This document shows positions 9,094 to 19,216 of a DNA stretch of 64,000 nt, in pieces (the stretch's first letter is position 1; each line of letters opens with the position of its first letter). The notes beneath the pieces are model-generated. The model was not told where the DNA came from and ran no database searches. It worked only from the letters and a program-made list of their open reading frames with translations. This DNA comes from Rubrivivax rivuli (GTDB lineage: Bacteria; Pseudomonadota; Gammaproteobacteria; Burkholderiales; Burkholderiaceae_C), in NCBI RefSeq assembly GCF_004016505.1, contig NZ_SACR01000005.1, forward strand, positions 186,001-250,000, in the 5' to 3' direction. Both the position numbers and the translations under genes were made by a program.

Positions 9094-9903
9094 ATGAAGA
9101 CGATGTTGCGGCGCACGGCCGCCTTGCTGGGCGCGCTGCTGCTGGCCGCCAGCGCCCAGGCCCAGATCAGCGACAGCCAGGCCGAGGCGCTGATGCGCCT
9201 GTCGGGCCAGTGGGCGCAGCTGGAATCGCTGAGCGAACAGATGCGCAGCGGCCTGCTCGAAGGCCTGGGCAAGGACACGAACCCGCCCTCCGAGGCCTTG
9301 CAGGCCAAGGTGAAGGCCGCGGCCGCGCAGGCCTTCACGGTGGAGCGTGCGCGCCAGCTGGCGCAGCGCAGCGTGGCCGAGAACACCCGCACCGAGCACC
9401 TGGCCGCGCTGATGCGCTGGTACGAAAGCCCGGTGGCGCGCCGCATCACCCAAGCCGAGGTGGAAGACACCGCCCGGGCCGACAATGACATGAAGGCGCG
9501 CACCCAGCGCGGCATGGCGCTGGTGCAGGCGGCCTCGCCGAAGCGCCAGCAGCTGCTGGTGCGACTGGTGGAGGTGACGCGCGCGCCGCGGGCCGGCGCC
9601 GACATCATCATCAGCCTGGGCGTGCAGCTGCCGCTGGCGCTGGCCCGCCTGGTGCCGCCGCCGCAGCCCATCGAAGAGGCCCAGCTGCGCGCCACGCTGG
9701 AAGACCAGCGGGCCCAGCTCACGCAGGCCTTCGAGATCATCACGCTGGCGGGCTTCGCCATCGCCTACCAGGGCTTGCCCGACGACGCGCTGGAGGCCTA
9801 TGCCAAGTTCATGGCCACCTCGGCCGGCGAACACTTCAACGATGTCGGCGTGGCGGCGCTGGAAGCGGCCATGCTCGGCTCGGTGGCGGCGCTGAAGCCC
9901 TGA
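9094..9903 (+). CDS. Secreted DUF2059-like protein
   Basis: A 269-residue protein with a signal peptide (about residues 1-23, ending SAQAQ). The mature part is helical; residues about 100-130 carry the pattern HLAALMRWYESPVARRI, which resembles the DUF2059 family (a helix with WYESP/FYxSP before (G/A)xKI). ATG 9094 was chosen for its signal peptide and the GGGAGA ribosome site 8 bases upstream. It is a single gene: a hairpin follows it and 62 bases separate it from the ligase gene. Function unknown; periplasmic location is the only firm inference. Confidence 0.65.
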   Translation: MKTMLRRTAALLGALLLAASAQAQISDSQAEALMRLSGQWAQLESLSEQMRSGLLEGLGKDTNPPSEALQAKVKAAAAQAFTVERARQLAQRSVAENTRTEHLAALMRWYESPVARRITQAEVEDTARADNDMKARTQRGMALVQAASPKRQQLLVRLVEVTRAPRAGADIIISLGVQLPLALARLVPPPQPIEEAQLRATLEDQRAQLTQAFEIITLAGFAIAYQGLPDDALEAYAKFMATSAGEHFNDVGVAALEAAMLGSVAALKP

Positions 9904-9925
9904 GGCGCCGGGGGCGCGCCCCGAA

Positions 9926-9950
9926 GGCCGGAACTGAGGGCGTTCCGGCC
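9926..9950 (+). terminator. Hairpin, probable terminator
   Basis: Perfect 9-bp stem GGCCGGAAC (9926-9934) / GTTCCGGCC (9942-9950) with a 7-base loop, 22 bases after the preceding stop. It lacks a T tract, so it may act as a Rho-assisted or 3'-stabilising structure. Confidence 0.55.
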
Positions 9951-10018
9951 TGCTGATCGGGGTCAAGGCGGGCGCGGTGCTGCCTAGCATCGCAAGGAAG
10001 CCCATAAAGAGGAGCCGC

Positions 10019-11896
10019 ATGGACTCCAGCCTTGCCCCCACCCCTGCCGCCGCCGCTGCGCCGGCACTGACGCTCTACGTGCCCGACCCGCACGAGGAGC
10101 TGCTGCATGCCGCGCGCCAGGGCACGCTGCCCCTGCCCGAACTGCTGCAGCAGGCCAATGCGCTGCAGGCCGCCAGCAAGCCGGAAGCCGCCGCCGCGCT
10201 CTACGACGCCTGGCTGGCCCACGGCCAGGGTGCGCTGCGCCACATCGCCGCCTTCAACTGGGGCGCGGTGCTGTCGCAGCTGGGCCGCAGCGAGCAGGCC
10301 GAATCCGCCTACCGCATGGCCTTGCAGTCGCTGCCCGGCTTCGCCCCCGCGCACCTGAACCTGGGCCACCTGTGCGAGCGCCGCGGCGACGTGGAAGCCG
10401 CGCTGGCGAACTGGCGTGCCGTGTTCGAGGCCACGCCCGCGCCGCCGCAGGAGCACCTGCTGCACGCCCTGAACAACAGCGCGCGGCTGCTGGAAGTGCA
10501 GCGCCGCTACCCCGAGGCCGAGGCGCTGATGCGCCGCAGCCTAGAGATCAAGGCCGAGCAGAACGACGTCATCCAGCATTACGTGCACATCCGCCAGAAG
10601 CAGTGCGCCTGGCCGCACTACCTGCCGGTGGGTGCCGTCACGCCGAACCAGCTGCTGATGGGCACCTCGCTGCTGGCCACCATGGGCCTGAGCGACGACC
10701 CGGCGCTGCAACTGCTGAGCAGCGTGCGTTTCGTGCACGAAAAGGTGCCCAAACCCCCGGCCGTGCCGCTGCACAGGCAGACGCCGCCGCGCACCGGCAA
10801 GATCAAGGTGGGCTACCTCAGCGGCGACCTGCACATGCACGCCGTGGGCCTGCTGACGCCCGAGCTCTTCGAGCTGCACGACCGCAGCCGCTTCGAGGTG
10901 TGGGCCTTCTGCTGGACGCCCGAGTCGGCCCAGCCCGTCTTCCAGCGCCAGCGCCAGCGCATCCTGAAGGCCATGGACCACGTGGTGCGCCTGGGCGGTG
11001 TGGACGACAACACCGCGGCCAAGCTCATCGCGCAGGCCGGCATCGACGTGCTGGTGGACCTGCAGGGGCTCACGGCCGGCGCGCGCCCGGCCATCCTGGG
11101 CCACCGCGCCGCCCCCGTGCAGGTGAGCTACCTCGGTCTGCCCGGCACCAGCGCGCTGCCGGGCGTGGACTGGATGCTGGCCGACCGTTTCGTGATGCCG
11201 CCCGAGCTGCTGCCCTACTGCACCGAGAAGCCCATCTACCTGCCGCACTGCTACCAGGTGAGTGACCGCCAGCGCGAGGTGGCGCCCATGCCCACGCGCG
11301 CGCAGTACGGGCTGCCGGAAGACGCCTTCGTCTTTGCCAGCTTCAACAACAACCACAAGTTCACGCCCGAGATGTTCGGCGCCTGGATGCGCATCCTGGC
11401 GCAGGTGCCGAACAGCCTGCTCTGGCTGCTGGCCGACAACGACACCGCGCGCGCCAACATGCAGGCCGCCGCCGCGGCCGCGGGCCTGGCGCCCGAGCGC
11501 CTGCACTTCGCGCCGCGCGTGGCACCGGCCGAGTACCTGGCGCGCTTCCAGCTCATCGACCTGATGCTGGACACCTTCCCCTTCAACGCCGGCACCACGG
11601 CGAGCGATGCGCTGTGGATGGGCACGCCCATGGTCACGCGCGCCGGCCGCACCTACATCAGCCGCATGGCCGGCAGCCTGCTGAACGCCATCGGCCTGCC
11701 CGACCTCGTCACCGAGAACCTGGCCGACTACGAGAAGCTCGCCGTCACGCTGGGCCGCAACCCGGCGCGCGTGAAGTCCATCCGTCGTTACCTCCATGAG
11801 CACGGCCGCAGCAGCCCGCTCTTCGACCTGCCGCAGATCGTGCGCGACATCGAGACCGAGTTCGAGCGCCTGGCGCTCGCGGCACGCACCCCATGA
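10019..11896 (+). CDS. TPR/GT41 O-linked N-acetylglucosamine transferase-like protein
   Basis: A 625-residue cytoplasmic glycosyltransferase of the SPINDLY/OGT type (GT41). Residues about 40-190 form TPR repeats (pattern AAFNWGAVLSQLGR, AHLNLGHLCERRGD). The C-terminal half has the GT41 blocks: KVGYLSGDLHMHAVG with the conserved His, VDLQGLTAGARPAIL, APVQVSYLGLPGTS, FASFNNNHKFTPEM and DTFPFNAGTTASDALWMG. Bacterial relatives O-glycosylate proteins such as flagellin or surface adhesins from nucleotide sugars. ATG 10019 has a clear AAAGAGGAG site. It is followed after 29 bases by a type I secretion ABC transporter and HlyD adaptor on the same strand, suggesting that the glycosylated target may be a type I substrate (inference). 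Confidence 0.87.
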   Translation: MDSSLAPTPAAAAAPALTLYVPDPHEELLHAARQGTLPLPELLQQANALQAASKPEAAAALYDAWLAHGQGALRHIAAFNWGAVLSQLGRSEQAESAYRMALQSLPGFAPAHLNLGHLCERRGDVEAALANWRAVFEATPAPPQEHLLHALNNSARLLEVQRRYPEAEALMRRSLEIKAEQNDVIQHYVHIRQKQCAWPHYLPVGAVTPNQLLMGTSLLATMGLSDDPALQLLSSVRFVHEKVPKPPAVPLHRQTPPRTGKIKVGYLSGDLHMHAVGLLTPELFELHDRSRFEVWAFCWTPESAQPVFQRQRQRILKAMDHVVRLGGVDDNTAAKLIAQAGIDVLVDLQGLTAGARPAILGHRAAPVQVSYLGLPGTSALPGVDWMLADRFVMPPELLPYCTEKPIYLPHCYQVSDRQREVAPMPTRAQYGLPEDAFVFASFNNNHKFTPEMFGAWMRILAQVPNSLLWLLADNDTARANMQAAAAAAGLAPERLHFAPRVAPAEYLARFQLIDLMLDTFPFNAGTTASDALWMGTPMVTRAGRTYISRMAGSLLNAIGLPDLVTENLADYEKLAVTLGRNPARVKSIRRYLHEHGRSSPLFDLPQIVRDIETEFERLALAARTP

Positions 11897-11925
11897 TGGC
11901 GATGAACCGCCCGGCCTGACCCGCG

Positions 11926-14223
11926 ATGGACGAGCACAGCGCAGCACTGGCTGGCGGCCCTGCGCCGCCGGCAGCGGTCTCGGGGGTCGACCTCGAGAAC
12001 GACGCGCTCGCGCACGCGCTCTCGTGGCTGACGCGCCACCACGGGCGTGAACGCACGCCCGAATCGCTGCTGGCGCAGATGCCGGTGGCCAGCCGCCTGG
12101 GGCCCGATGAGGCTGTGCGCGCTCTGCGCGAGGCCGGCTACAGCGCCGGCGTCATACAGCGCCCGGTGGCCGAGCTGCACGAGCTGCTGCTGCCCGCCGT
12201 GCTGCTGCTGCAGGGCGGCGACGCCTGCGTGGTGGTGGCGCGCCACCCCGACGGCGTGTACGACATCGTCATGCCCGGCCGCCAGCACCACGCCTGCACG
12301 GCCACGCTGGAAGAACTGCAATCCGAGTACACCGGCTTCGCGCTCGTCTGCACGCCCGTGCCGCAAAGCGCCAGCGCGCAGGGCACGGGCCAGGTGCCGC
12401 TGCTGGCGGCACAAGGCAGCCACTGGCTCTGGGGCACGCTGCGGCGCTTTGTGCCCTACTACCGTGGCGCGCTCATCGCCGCCATGCTCAGCAACGTGCT
12501 GATGCTGGTGACGGGCCTGGCCACCAGCGTCATCTACGACAAGGTGATTCCGCACCAGGCCTACGTCACGCTGTGGGCGATTGCGGCCGGCTGCGCCCTG
12601 GCGCTGGGCTTCGACATGATGGCGCGGCAGCTGCGTGCCTATCTCATCGACATGGCCGGCCGCAAGACCGACCTCATCATCGGCAGCCTGCTCTTCCGCC
12701 AGACGCTGGCGCTGCGCATGGAGAACCGGCCGGCCTCGGCCGGCGCCTACGCGCACATCATTGCCCAGGTGGAGATGATGCGCGACTTCTTCGCCTCGGC
12801 CACGCTGAGCGCGGTGTCGGACCTGCCCTTCATCCTGATCTTCGTGGCCATGGTCTTCGTCATCGGCGGGCCGCTGGGCTGGGTGCTGGTGATCGCGATC
12901 CCCATCCTGGTGATCGTCTCCATCGCCATCCAGAACTCGCTGCGCCGCGCGATGAACGCCAACATGCAGCAGCAGGCCGACCTGCACGGCGTGGTGGTGG
13001 AAGCCGTGGACGGCATGGAAGACCTCAAGGCCGCGGGCGCGCAAGGCCGCTTCCTGCGGCGCTACGAAGAAGCCACCGCGGCCGCAGCGGCTGCCGCGCT
13101 GAAGTCACGCAGCATCACCAGCTGGACAATGAACCTCTCGGGCATCGCGCAGCAGCTGGTGACGATGATCATGCTGGTCTGGGGGGTCTACCTGATCGAC
13201 GCCCAGGTCATCACCGGCGGCGCGCTCTTCGGCGCGGTGATGCTGGCCTCGCGTGCGGTGGCGCCGCTGGCCAGCGTGACGAGCCTGGCCACGCGCTACC
13301 AGGGCGCACGCGCGGCGATGAATTCGCTGAACCACGTGATGCAGCAGCCGGTGGACCGCGAGCCCGGCAAGACCTACGTGCCGCGGCGTGAACTCAGTGG
13401 CCGGCTGGGCCTGCACGAGGTGGGCTTCGCCTACCCCGTGCCCGCCAGCGTGGCCGGTGCCGTGGCCGGCGGTGAAGGCCCGAAGGTGCTGAAGGGCGTG
13501 ACGCTGAAGTTCGAGCCGGGCGAGCGCGTGGCCATCCTCGGCCGCATCGGCAGCGGCAAGAGCACGGTGCTGCGCCTGCTGGCGGGGCTCTACCAGCCCA
13601 CCGAAGGTTATGTGGATGTCGACGGCATCGACCTGCGCCAGATCGACCCCGCCGACTACCGCGCCCGCGTGGGCTTCGTCTCGCAAGACCCGCGCCTTTT
13701 CCACGGCACGCTGCGCGACAACGTGCTGCTCGACCGCGCCACCGCCGACCCCGGTCGCCTGGCCGATGTGGCCCGCCTCACGGGGCTGGACCGCCTCATC
13801 CAGAGCCACCCGCAAGGCTGGGAGCTGCCCGTGGGCGAGGCCGGCGCGCTGCTCTCCGGCGGCCAGCGCCAGCTGGTGGCGCTGGCGCGCTGCCTGGTGA
13901 CGCAGCCCAGGATCCTGCTGATGGACGAGCCCACCAGCAGCATGGACGCGCAGAGCGAAGCGCTCTTCCTGCGCCAGCTGAAAGACGCCTGCGGCGACTG
14001 CACGCTGCTGGTGGTGACGCACCGCCCGGCGCTGCTGGAACTGGTGGACCGCGTGCTCGTCATCGACGCCGGCCGCCTGGTGATGGACGGCCCCAAGGCC
14101 CAGGTGCTGGCCGCCCTGAGCGGCCAGCGCCCGGCCGCCGCGCCGCAGGCCCCGGGCGGGCCGCCGAGCAACCTGCACATGCACCCGACGGCACGGCCCG
14201 TCGAGCGCGAAGCCTCGGTGTAA
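11926..14223 (+). CDS. Type I secretion ABC transporter (LapB/HlyB-type permease-ATPase)
   Basis: A 765-residue fused permease/ATPase that exports large unfolded proteins through a HlyD/TolC channel. Residues about 25-150 form a C39-peptidase-like domain with no catalytic Cys motif, as in RTX exporters that do not cleave their substrate. Transmembrane helices lie at about 180-440. The nucleotide-binding domain at about 490-740 has Walker A GRIGSGKST (from residue 539), signature LSGGQRQ, Walker B ILLMDEPT and H-loop VVTHRP, all intact. Cotranscribed with the GT41 gene upstream and the HlyD adaptor 12 bases downstream. No TolC homologue or RTX substrate is in the window. Confidence 0.92.
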   Translation: MDEHSAALAGGPAPPAAVSGVDLENDALAHALSWLTRHHGRERTPESLLAQMPVASRLGPDEAVRALREAGYSAGVIQRPVAELHELLLPAVLLLQGGDACVVVARHPDGVYDIVMPGRQHHACTATLEELQSEYTGFALVCTPVPQSASAQGTGQVPLLAAQGSHWLWGTLRRFVPYYRGALIAAMLSNVLMLVTGLATSVIYDKVIPHQAYVTLWAIAAGCALALGFDMMARQLRAYLIDMAGRKTDLIIGSLLFRQTLALRMENRPASAGAYAHIIAQVEMMRDFFASATLSAVSDLPFILIFVAMVFVIGGPLGWVLVIAIPILVIVSIAIQNSLRRAMNANMQQQADLHGVVVEAVDGMEDLKAAGAQGRFLRRYEEATAAAAAAALKSRSITSWTMNLSGIAQQLVTMIMLVWGVYLIDAQVITGGALFGAVMLASRAVAPLASVTSLATRYQGARAAMNSLNHVMQQPVDREPGKTYVPRRELSGRLGLHEVGFAYPVPASVAGAVAGGEGPKVLKGVTLKFEPGERVAILGRIGSGKSTVLRLLAGLYQPTEGYVDVDGIDLRQIDPADYRARVGFVSQDPRLFHGTLRDNVLLDRATADPGRLADVARLTGLDRLIQSHPQGWELPVGEAGALLSGGQRQLVALARCLVTQPRILLMDEPTSSMDAQSEALFLRQLKDACGDCTLLVVTHRPALLELVDRVLVIDAGRLVMDGPKAQVLAALSGQRPAAAPQAPGGPPSNLHMHPTARPVEREASV

Positions 14224-14235
14224 GGGGCGCACGCG

Positions 14236-15462
14236 GTGTCCATCTTCTCCGAACGCAAGCGCACGCCCGAACTGCAGCGCGGCGACACGCCCTACATCGG
14301 CGCCGTGCAGGCCGCGCACGTGCTCGACCCGGCGCCGGCGGCGATGTGGGCCGTCTACCTGATGTTGGCCGCCATCGCGCTGGCCATCGCCTGGGCGGGG
14401 TTTGCGCAGGTGGACATCGTGGCCAAGGCCAACGGGCGTGTGGTGCCCGACGGGCGCGAGCAGGTCATCGCCAGCCTGGAAGGCGGCATCCTGCGCGAGC
14501 TGCTCGTTCGCGAAGGGCAGGAAGTCACCGAAGGCCAGGCCCTGGCGATGCTGGACCCCACGCGATTCGAATCGCAGCAGGCCGAAGGCACCGCGCGCCG
14601 CCTGGCGCTGCAAGGCACGCTCACGCGGCTGCAGGCCGAAGCCAACGGCAAGCCCTTGAAGTTTGCGGAAGACATCCCCGAGGCCGTTCAGGCCGCCGAG
14701 ACCGAAAGCTACGAAGCCCGCCAGCGCGCGCTGAACGAGGCCGTGGAGACCACCAACCGCAGCGCCGCGCTGCTGCAGCGCGAGCTGGGCATGGCGCAGG
14801 CCATGTCGGCGCGCGGCCTGATGAGCGAGGTGGAGGTGATGCGCGTGCGCCGCCAGCTGAACGACCTGCAGTTGCAGACGCAGGAGCGCACCAACCGCTT
14901 CCGCCAGGACGCCGCGGCCGAGATGGTGCGGGTGCGCAACGAGCTGACGCTGATCGAAGAACAGATGGTGGTGCGCGACGACGCGCTGCGCCGCACCACG
15001 CTGGTGAGCCCGGTGCGTGGCGTGGTCAAGACCATCCGCAGCAACACCGTGGGCGGCGTGGTGCAGGCCGGTGCGCCGGTGATGGAGATCCTGCCGCTGG
15101 GCCCGCGCGTGCTGGTGGAGGCGCGCGTGAAGCCGGCCGACATCGGCTTCGTGCGCACGGGGCAGACGGTGCAGGTCAAGCTCAGCGCCTACGACTTCAC
15201 CATCTACGGCGCCCTGGAAGGCACCGTGGTCTCGATCAGCCCCGACGCCATGGGCGACCCCGACAAGGCCACGCTGCCCGAGGGCACCTGGTATCGGGCG
15301 ATGGTGCGCGCCGACCCCGCCGGCCTGCAGAAGAACGGCAAGCCGCTGAGCGTGCTGCCGGGCATGACGGGTTCGGTGGAGATCCGCACCGGCCAGCGCA
15401 GCGTGCTGAACTACATGCTGCGGCCGATGATCAAGTCGCAGGAAGCATTCAGGGAGCGTTGA
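14236..15462 (+). CDS. HlyD-family type I secretion adaptor (LapC-like)
   Basis: A 408-residue membrane-fusion protein linking the ABC transporter to an outer-membrane TolC channel. One transmembrane helix at about residues 36-57 is followed by a split biotinyl-lipoyl motif (VVPDGREQVIASLEGGIL and later LVSPVRGVVKTI), a long coiled-coil hairpin between, and the conserved C-terminal LPGMTGSVEIRTGQRSVLNY. GTG 14236 has the ribosome site AAGGGG and starts 12 bases after the transporter. Family and partner are clear; the cargo is unknown. Confidence 0.93.
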   Translation: MSIFSERKRTPELQRGDTPYIGAVQAAHVLDPAPAAMWAVYLMLAAIALAIAWAGFAQVDIVAKANGRVVPDGREQVIASLEGGILRELLVREGQEVTEGQALAMLDPTRFESQQAEGTARRLALQGTLTRLQAEANGKPLKFAEDIPEAVQAAETESYEARQRALNEAVETTNRSAALLQRELGMAQAMSARGLMSEVEVMRVRRQLNDLQLQTQERTNRFRQDAAAEMVRVRNELTLIEEQMVVRDDALRRTTLVSPVRGVVKTIRSNTVGGVVQAGAPVMEILPLGPRVLVEARVKPADIGFVRTGQTVQVKLSAYDFTIYGALEGTVVSISPDAMGDPDKATLPEGTWYRAMVRADPAGLQKNGKPLSVLPGMTGSVEIRTGQRSVLNYMLRPMIKSQEAFRER

Positions 15463-15482
15463 CCCGACCTGCGATCCGGCCG

Positions 15483-15498
15483 GCGGCGCAGGCGCCGC
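15483..15498. terminator. Small GC hairpin between convergent genes
   Basis: A 6-bp stem GCGGCG / CGCCGC closing a 4-base loop, in the 45-base gap where the secretion operon meets the opposing LuxR regulator gene. It could act in both directions; no T tract on either side. Confidence 0.35.
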
Positions 15499-15507
15499 GG
15501 CCCTGCA

Positions 15508-16158
15508 TCAGCGGAACAGACCGAGGCGCTGCGCCTCCAGCGCCGCCTCGGCACGCGAGCTCACGTTGAGCTTGCGGTAGATCTGCTTCACGTAGTCGGC
15601 GATGGTGTGGCGGCTCAGGCCCAGCTGCACGCCGATCTCGGGCAGCGTGTAGCCCTTGGCCACGCGCAGCAGCACTTCGCTCTCGCGGTCGGTCAGGTTC
15701 ACGGCCGGCATCAGGTGCGCCTGCTGCGTGGGCTTGGCCTTGCTCTGGAAGTAGGCCATCACGCGGCGCGCGATGCTCGGGCTCAGCGGCGGTTCACCCT
15801 GGCTGATGCGCTGCAGCTGCTCGGTGATGAGCTCGCGCGCCTGCTCCTTCAGGATGTAGCCGAAGGCGCCGGCCTGCAGCGCCGGGAAGAGGTGCTCGTC
15901 GTCGTCGTGGATGGTGACGACCACGCTCTGCGCCTCGGGCTGCTTGTCGCGCAGGCGCGTGACGACATCGACACCGCTGCCGTCGGGCAGGCCCAGGTCG
16001 ATGAGGGCGAGGTCGAACTTCACGCTGCCGGCCAGTTCCATGGCGTCGTGCACCCGGGCGCTCTCGGAGATGGTGGCACCGGGAAACACCTGCAGCACCA
16101 GCTTGCGCATCCAGGCCCGGATCTCGGGCAGGTCTTCCAACAGCAGAATGGTCTTCAT
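15508..16158 (-). CDS. NarL/LuxR-type response regulator
   Basis: A 216-residue transcription regulator. The receiver domain (residues 1-120) has the acidic pair ED at 8-9, phospho-acceptor Asp at about 54 ([11 protein letters not shown]) and the switch Lys in YILKEQ. The LuxR helix-turn-helix lies at about 150-212: [22 protein letters not shown] followed by [19 protein letters not shown]. It sits 50 bases after the histidine kinase gene on the same strand and is almost certainly its partner. Targets are unknown; the convergent type I secretion operon is the nearest candidate, without direct evidence. Confidence 0.92.
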   Translation of the reverse strand: MKTILLLEDLPEIRAWMRKLVLQVFPGATISESARVHDAMELAGSVKFDLALIDLGLPDGSGVDVVTRLRDKQPEAQSVVVTIHDDDEHLFPALQAGAFGYILKEQARELITEQLQRISQGEPPLSPSIARRVMAYFQSKAKPTQQAHLMPAVNLTDRESEVLLRVAKGYTLPEIGVQLGLSRHTIADYVKQIYRKLNVSSRAEAALEAQRLGLFR

Positions 16159-16208
16159 GAGGTGGCAGCACTGAGGGCGAACCCGATGGTATCGGGCGGG
16201 CGGGCCGG

Positions 16209-18113
16209 TCACGAAGGCTGGGTGGCGCTTTCGAGTGGAACCGTGAGCCGTATCACGGTTCCGTAGCCCGGACCGGATTCCACCAGACATTGGCCGTTGA
16301 GCTGCTTGGCACGGTTTTTCATGCTGGCCAGACCGTGGCCGCGGTCCATGCGGCCGTCGATCTCGGCGCCGATGCCCTCGCCGTTGTCCTGCACCACGAA
16401 GAGCAGGTCGCCCTCGGTGATGGCCGCCGTGACCATGCAGTGGCTCGCCCCGCTGTGCTTGATGACGTTGCTGGTGGCTTCGCGCAGGATGCGCGTGGTC
16501 TGCACGTAGGCGCGAGCGCTCAGCGTCTGCGGCAGGTCTTCCGGCGCTTCCCACTCGCCCTCGATGCCGGCCTGGCCCAGGCGCGACACCACCTCGGCGC
16601 GCCAGTCGCCCAGGGCATCGGCCAGGCGCACGGGGCGGCCGCTCAGGCCGCGCACGCTCAGGCGCATCTCTTCCAGCGCCTCGCGCGCCAGCGTGCTGAT
16701 GCGTTCGCTGTCGCTGGTGTGCACGATGGTCAGCAGCTTGGCGCCCAGGTCGTCGTGCAGGTCGGCGGCGATGCGCTTGCGCTCGCGTTCCGTCACCTGC
16801 TCCACGCGCAACTCGGCCATCTGGCGGAAGTTGCGCTCGATTTCGGCCGTGGCCTCGCGCACGCGCTGTTCCAGCAGCGTCTTGTCCTGCACCGCGTGGT
16901 GCAGCGCGCGGCCGTGCTGCTGCACCAGGCGCAGGCCCACGAGCACGAAGACCACCGGCATCACCAGCTGCGCCACGTGCGCGGCCAGCGGGCGTGTGCC
17001 CGACCACTGCGCCGCGAACTCGGTGAAGCCTGCCACCGCCGCCACCGAGAGCAGCGAGCCCATCACCCACACGCTGCGCACGTGGCGCTGGTGTTGCAGG
17101 TGCCACAGGGCTGCGGCCACCACCTCCAGCGCCAGCACCAGGTACCAGAGGCTGGCCACCTCGTACAGCCGCTGCGGCCCGGCCACCACCAGCGACACCG
17201 CCAGCAGCGCGCACTGCACCGGCAGGGCGATGTCCACGGTGCGGTGGCGCACGCCGGCGTAGCGCAGCAGGAACTGCACCGCCGCCCAGGTGATGAAACC
17301 CAGCATCGCGCAGACCAGGAATTCGGTGGCCGAGTGCCCCAGCGGCATCTGGCGCAGCCACAGGCGGCTGTCCACCAGCGCCCAGCCGACCGAGAGCGCA
17401 CCGAAGTAGGCCAGGTGGCTTTCGCGCCGGTTGATGAAGCCCAGCACGAACATGAAGCCGCCCATCAGCAGCAGCGTGGCGCTCACGGCCTGCGGTGCGT
17501 GAACCTGCAGCGCCGTCAGCTGGGCGTGGCGCGCTTCCAGCTCCGACTGCGGCCCCACCACCAGGCCCGACAAGGCCCCGGCGCGCTGGCGCGAGCCCAC
17601 TTCGGCCAGCGGGTAGCCCACCACGCGCAGGTCGACCGTGTTGACCTCGCGGTTCAGCAGCACCGAGGGCAGCGGCACCAACTGCGGGTGGTTGCAGTTG
17701 TGCGTGTAGGGGGGGCTCATGCGGCCGCCGCTGTGCACGCGCTCGCCGTTGAGGTAGACCTCGAGGTTGCTGCACACGTGCGCCACGAACAGCGCGTACA
17801 GCCCGTCTTCCCCCGGCGAGCCCAGCGGCGGCAGTTGCACGCGGTACCAGGCCGGGCTGGCCAGCCCGCCGCGCGTGCGCGCCCATTCGTCGGGCAGGCG
17901 CACGGTGGTGGCCGGGGCCTGTGACGGGAACTGGTTGCCGATGCCCTGGGCGCGCAGCGCGGTGTCGATGTGCAGCATCGGCGGCGGCGGGTTGTGTGCC
18001 CCGGCGGTGGACGGGGCCAGGCCCATGATCAGCAAGGCCACCAGGCAGGCGCCCAGCAGGGCCGCCCAACGCAGGGCCAGGGCAGGGCGCGGGCGGGGCA
18101 GGGCGGGTGGCAT
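16209..18113 (-). CDS. 7TMR-DISM sensor histidine kinase (HisKA_3)
   Basis: A 634-residue inner-membrane sensor kinase. After a signal/first helix (about 15-37) comes a periplasmic jelly-roll-like sensing domain of the 7TMR-DISMED2 type (about 40-200, with [16 protein letters not shown]), a seven-helix 7TMR-DISM block (about 215-410), a coiled coil, then a HisKA_3 dimerisation domain with phospho-His at about 453 in [10 protein letters not shown], and a HATPase domain with QDNGEGIG and [12 protein letters not shown]. The ATG at 18113 was chosen over an upstream in-frame start because it begins the signal segment. DISMED2 domains are thought to bind carbohydrate-like ligands. It pairs with the LuxR regulator downstream. 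Confidence 0.88.
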   Translation of the reverse strand: MPPALPRPRPALALRWAALLGACLVALLIMGLAPSTAGAHNPPPPMLHIDTALRAQGIGNQFPSQAPATTVRLPDEWARTRGGLASPAWYRVQLPPLGSPGEDGLYALFVAHVCSNLEVYLNGERVHSGGRMSPPYTHNCNHPQLVPLPSVLLNREVNTVDLRVVGYPLAEVGSRQRAGALSGLVVGPQSELEARHAQLTALQVHAPQAVSATLLLMGGFMFVLGFINRRESHLAYFGALSVGWALVDSRLWLRQMPLGHSATEFLVCAMLGFITWAAVQFLLRYAGVRHRTVDIALPVQCALLAVSLVVAGPQRLYEVASLWYLVLALEVVAAALWHLQHQRHVRSVWVMGSLLSVAAVAGFTEFAAQWSGTRPLAAHVAQLVMPVVFVLVGLRLVQQHGRALHHAVQDKTLLEQRVREATAEIERNFRQMAELRVEQVTERERKRIAADLHDDLGAKLLTIVHTSDSERISTLAREALEEMRLSVRGLSGRPVRLADALGDWRAEVVSRLGQAGIEGEWEAPEDLPQTLSARAYVQTTRILREATSNVIKHSGASHCMVTAAITEGDLLFVVQDNGEGIGAEIDGRMDRGHGLASMKNRAKQLNGQCLVESGPGYGTVIRLTVPLESATQPS

Positions 18114-18232
18114 CGGGGGCCGATTCTGCCTGCGTGCCCCGGGCCCGCCGCCGCACCGGGCAGCGGCGACAATGCGCCCCCGTGCGCCGGGGCCCCGCTG
18201 GGGGACGGTGCAGACACGCTCCACACCCGCCC

Positions 18233-19216
18233 GTGATCCGACGCCACACCTTCGAAGACGCTGACAACCGCCGCCTGGCCCACCTGTGCGGCCCGCTGGA
18301 CGCGCACCTGCGCAGCATCGAGGCCGCGCTCGGCGTGGTGCTGGCCCGGCGCGACGCCAGCTTCCGCATCGACGGCCCGCGCGACGGCGTGGAGCGTTGC
18401 GTGCGCCTGCTGGACGCGCTGTACGCCAGCGCCGCCGCGCCCATTGGTGAACGGGCGCTGCAGCTGGCGCTGATGAAGTACGCCGCCACCGTGCCCGGCG
18501 CGCCGCAGGCGCCCACCGTGCTCGCCGGCGATGGCGCTGAGGGTGATGTGGTCCTGCACACGCGCCACACCGACCTGCGCGGCCGCACGCCCAACCAGGT
18601 GCAGTACCTGCAGCAGATGCTGAGCGCGGACATCACCTTCGGCATCGGCCCCGCCGGCACTGGCAAGACCTTCCTGGCCGTGGCCTGCGCGGTGGACGCG
18701 CTGGAGCGCCATGGTGTGCAGCGCATCGTGCTCACGCGCCCGGCGGTGGAAGCCGGCGAGCGCCTGGGCTTCCTGCCCGGCGACCTGGCGCAGAAGGTCG
18801 ACCCCTACCTGCGCCCGCTGTACGACGCGCTCTACGACCTGATGGGCTTCGACCGCGTGGCCAAGGCCTTCGACAAGGGCCTGATCGAGATCGCGCCGCT
18901 GGCCTTCATGCGCGGGCGCACGCTCAACCACGCGTTTGTCATCCTCGATGAAGCGCAGAACACCACGCGCGAGCAGATGAAGATGTTCCTCACGCGGCTG
19001 GGCTTCGGCAGCCGCTGCGTGGTGACGGGCGACATCAGCCAGATCGACCTGCCGCGCGGCGTGCCCAGCGGGCTGATCGATGCGCACCGCGTGCTGCGCG
19101 GCGTGGACGGCATCGCGCTCACCGAGTTCACCGCGGGTGACGTGGTGCGCCACCCGCTGGTGGCGCGCATCGTCGATGCCTACGACCGCGCCCGTGCCGA
19201 CGAGGAAGATCGGTGA
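18233..19216 (+). CDS. PhoH-family ATPase (PhoH-like, phoL/ybeZ type)
   Basis: A 327-residue cytoplasmic P-loop ATPase of the PhoH family. Walker A is GPAGTGKT, Walker B is FVILDEAQN, and the conserved [18 protein letters not shown] and [12 protein letters not shown] blocks are present; a short N-terminal KH-like region ([21 protein letters not shown]) precedes. Its partner YbeY overlaps its stop codon, as in most proteobacteria, so the pair acts in 16S rRNA 3'-end maturation and ribosome quality control. GTG 18233 gives the family start (M)IRRHTF. The gene diverges from the sensor kinase with 119 bases between. Confidence 0.93.
   Translation: MIRRHTFEDADNRRLAHLCGPLDAHLRSIEAALGVVLARRDASFRIDGPRDGVERCVRLLDALYASAAAPIGERALQLALMKYAATVPGAPQAPTVLAGDGAEGDVVLHTRHTDLRGRTPNQVQYLQQMLSADITFGIGPAGTGKTFLAVACAVDALERHGVQRIVLTRPAVEAGERLGFLPGDLAQKVDPYLRPLYDALYDLMGFDRVAKAFDKGLIEIAPLAFMRGRTLNHAFVILDEAQNTTREQMKMFLTRLGFGSRCVVTGDISQIDLPRGVPSGLIDAHRVLRGVDGIALTEFTAGDVVRHPLVARIVDAYDRARADEEDR

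Noticed and set aside
6876..9761. Very long open frame on the minus strand opposite the DNA ligase (961 codons)
   Set aside because: It is the antisense shadow of the GC-rich ligase and DUF2059-like genes; its translation is low-complexity with no family features.
15508..18735. 1075-codon minus-strand frame that could be read as a giant regulator
   Set aside because: Only its last 216 codons (from 16158) encode a protein with recognisable domains; the rest runs out of frame through the sensor kinase gene.
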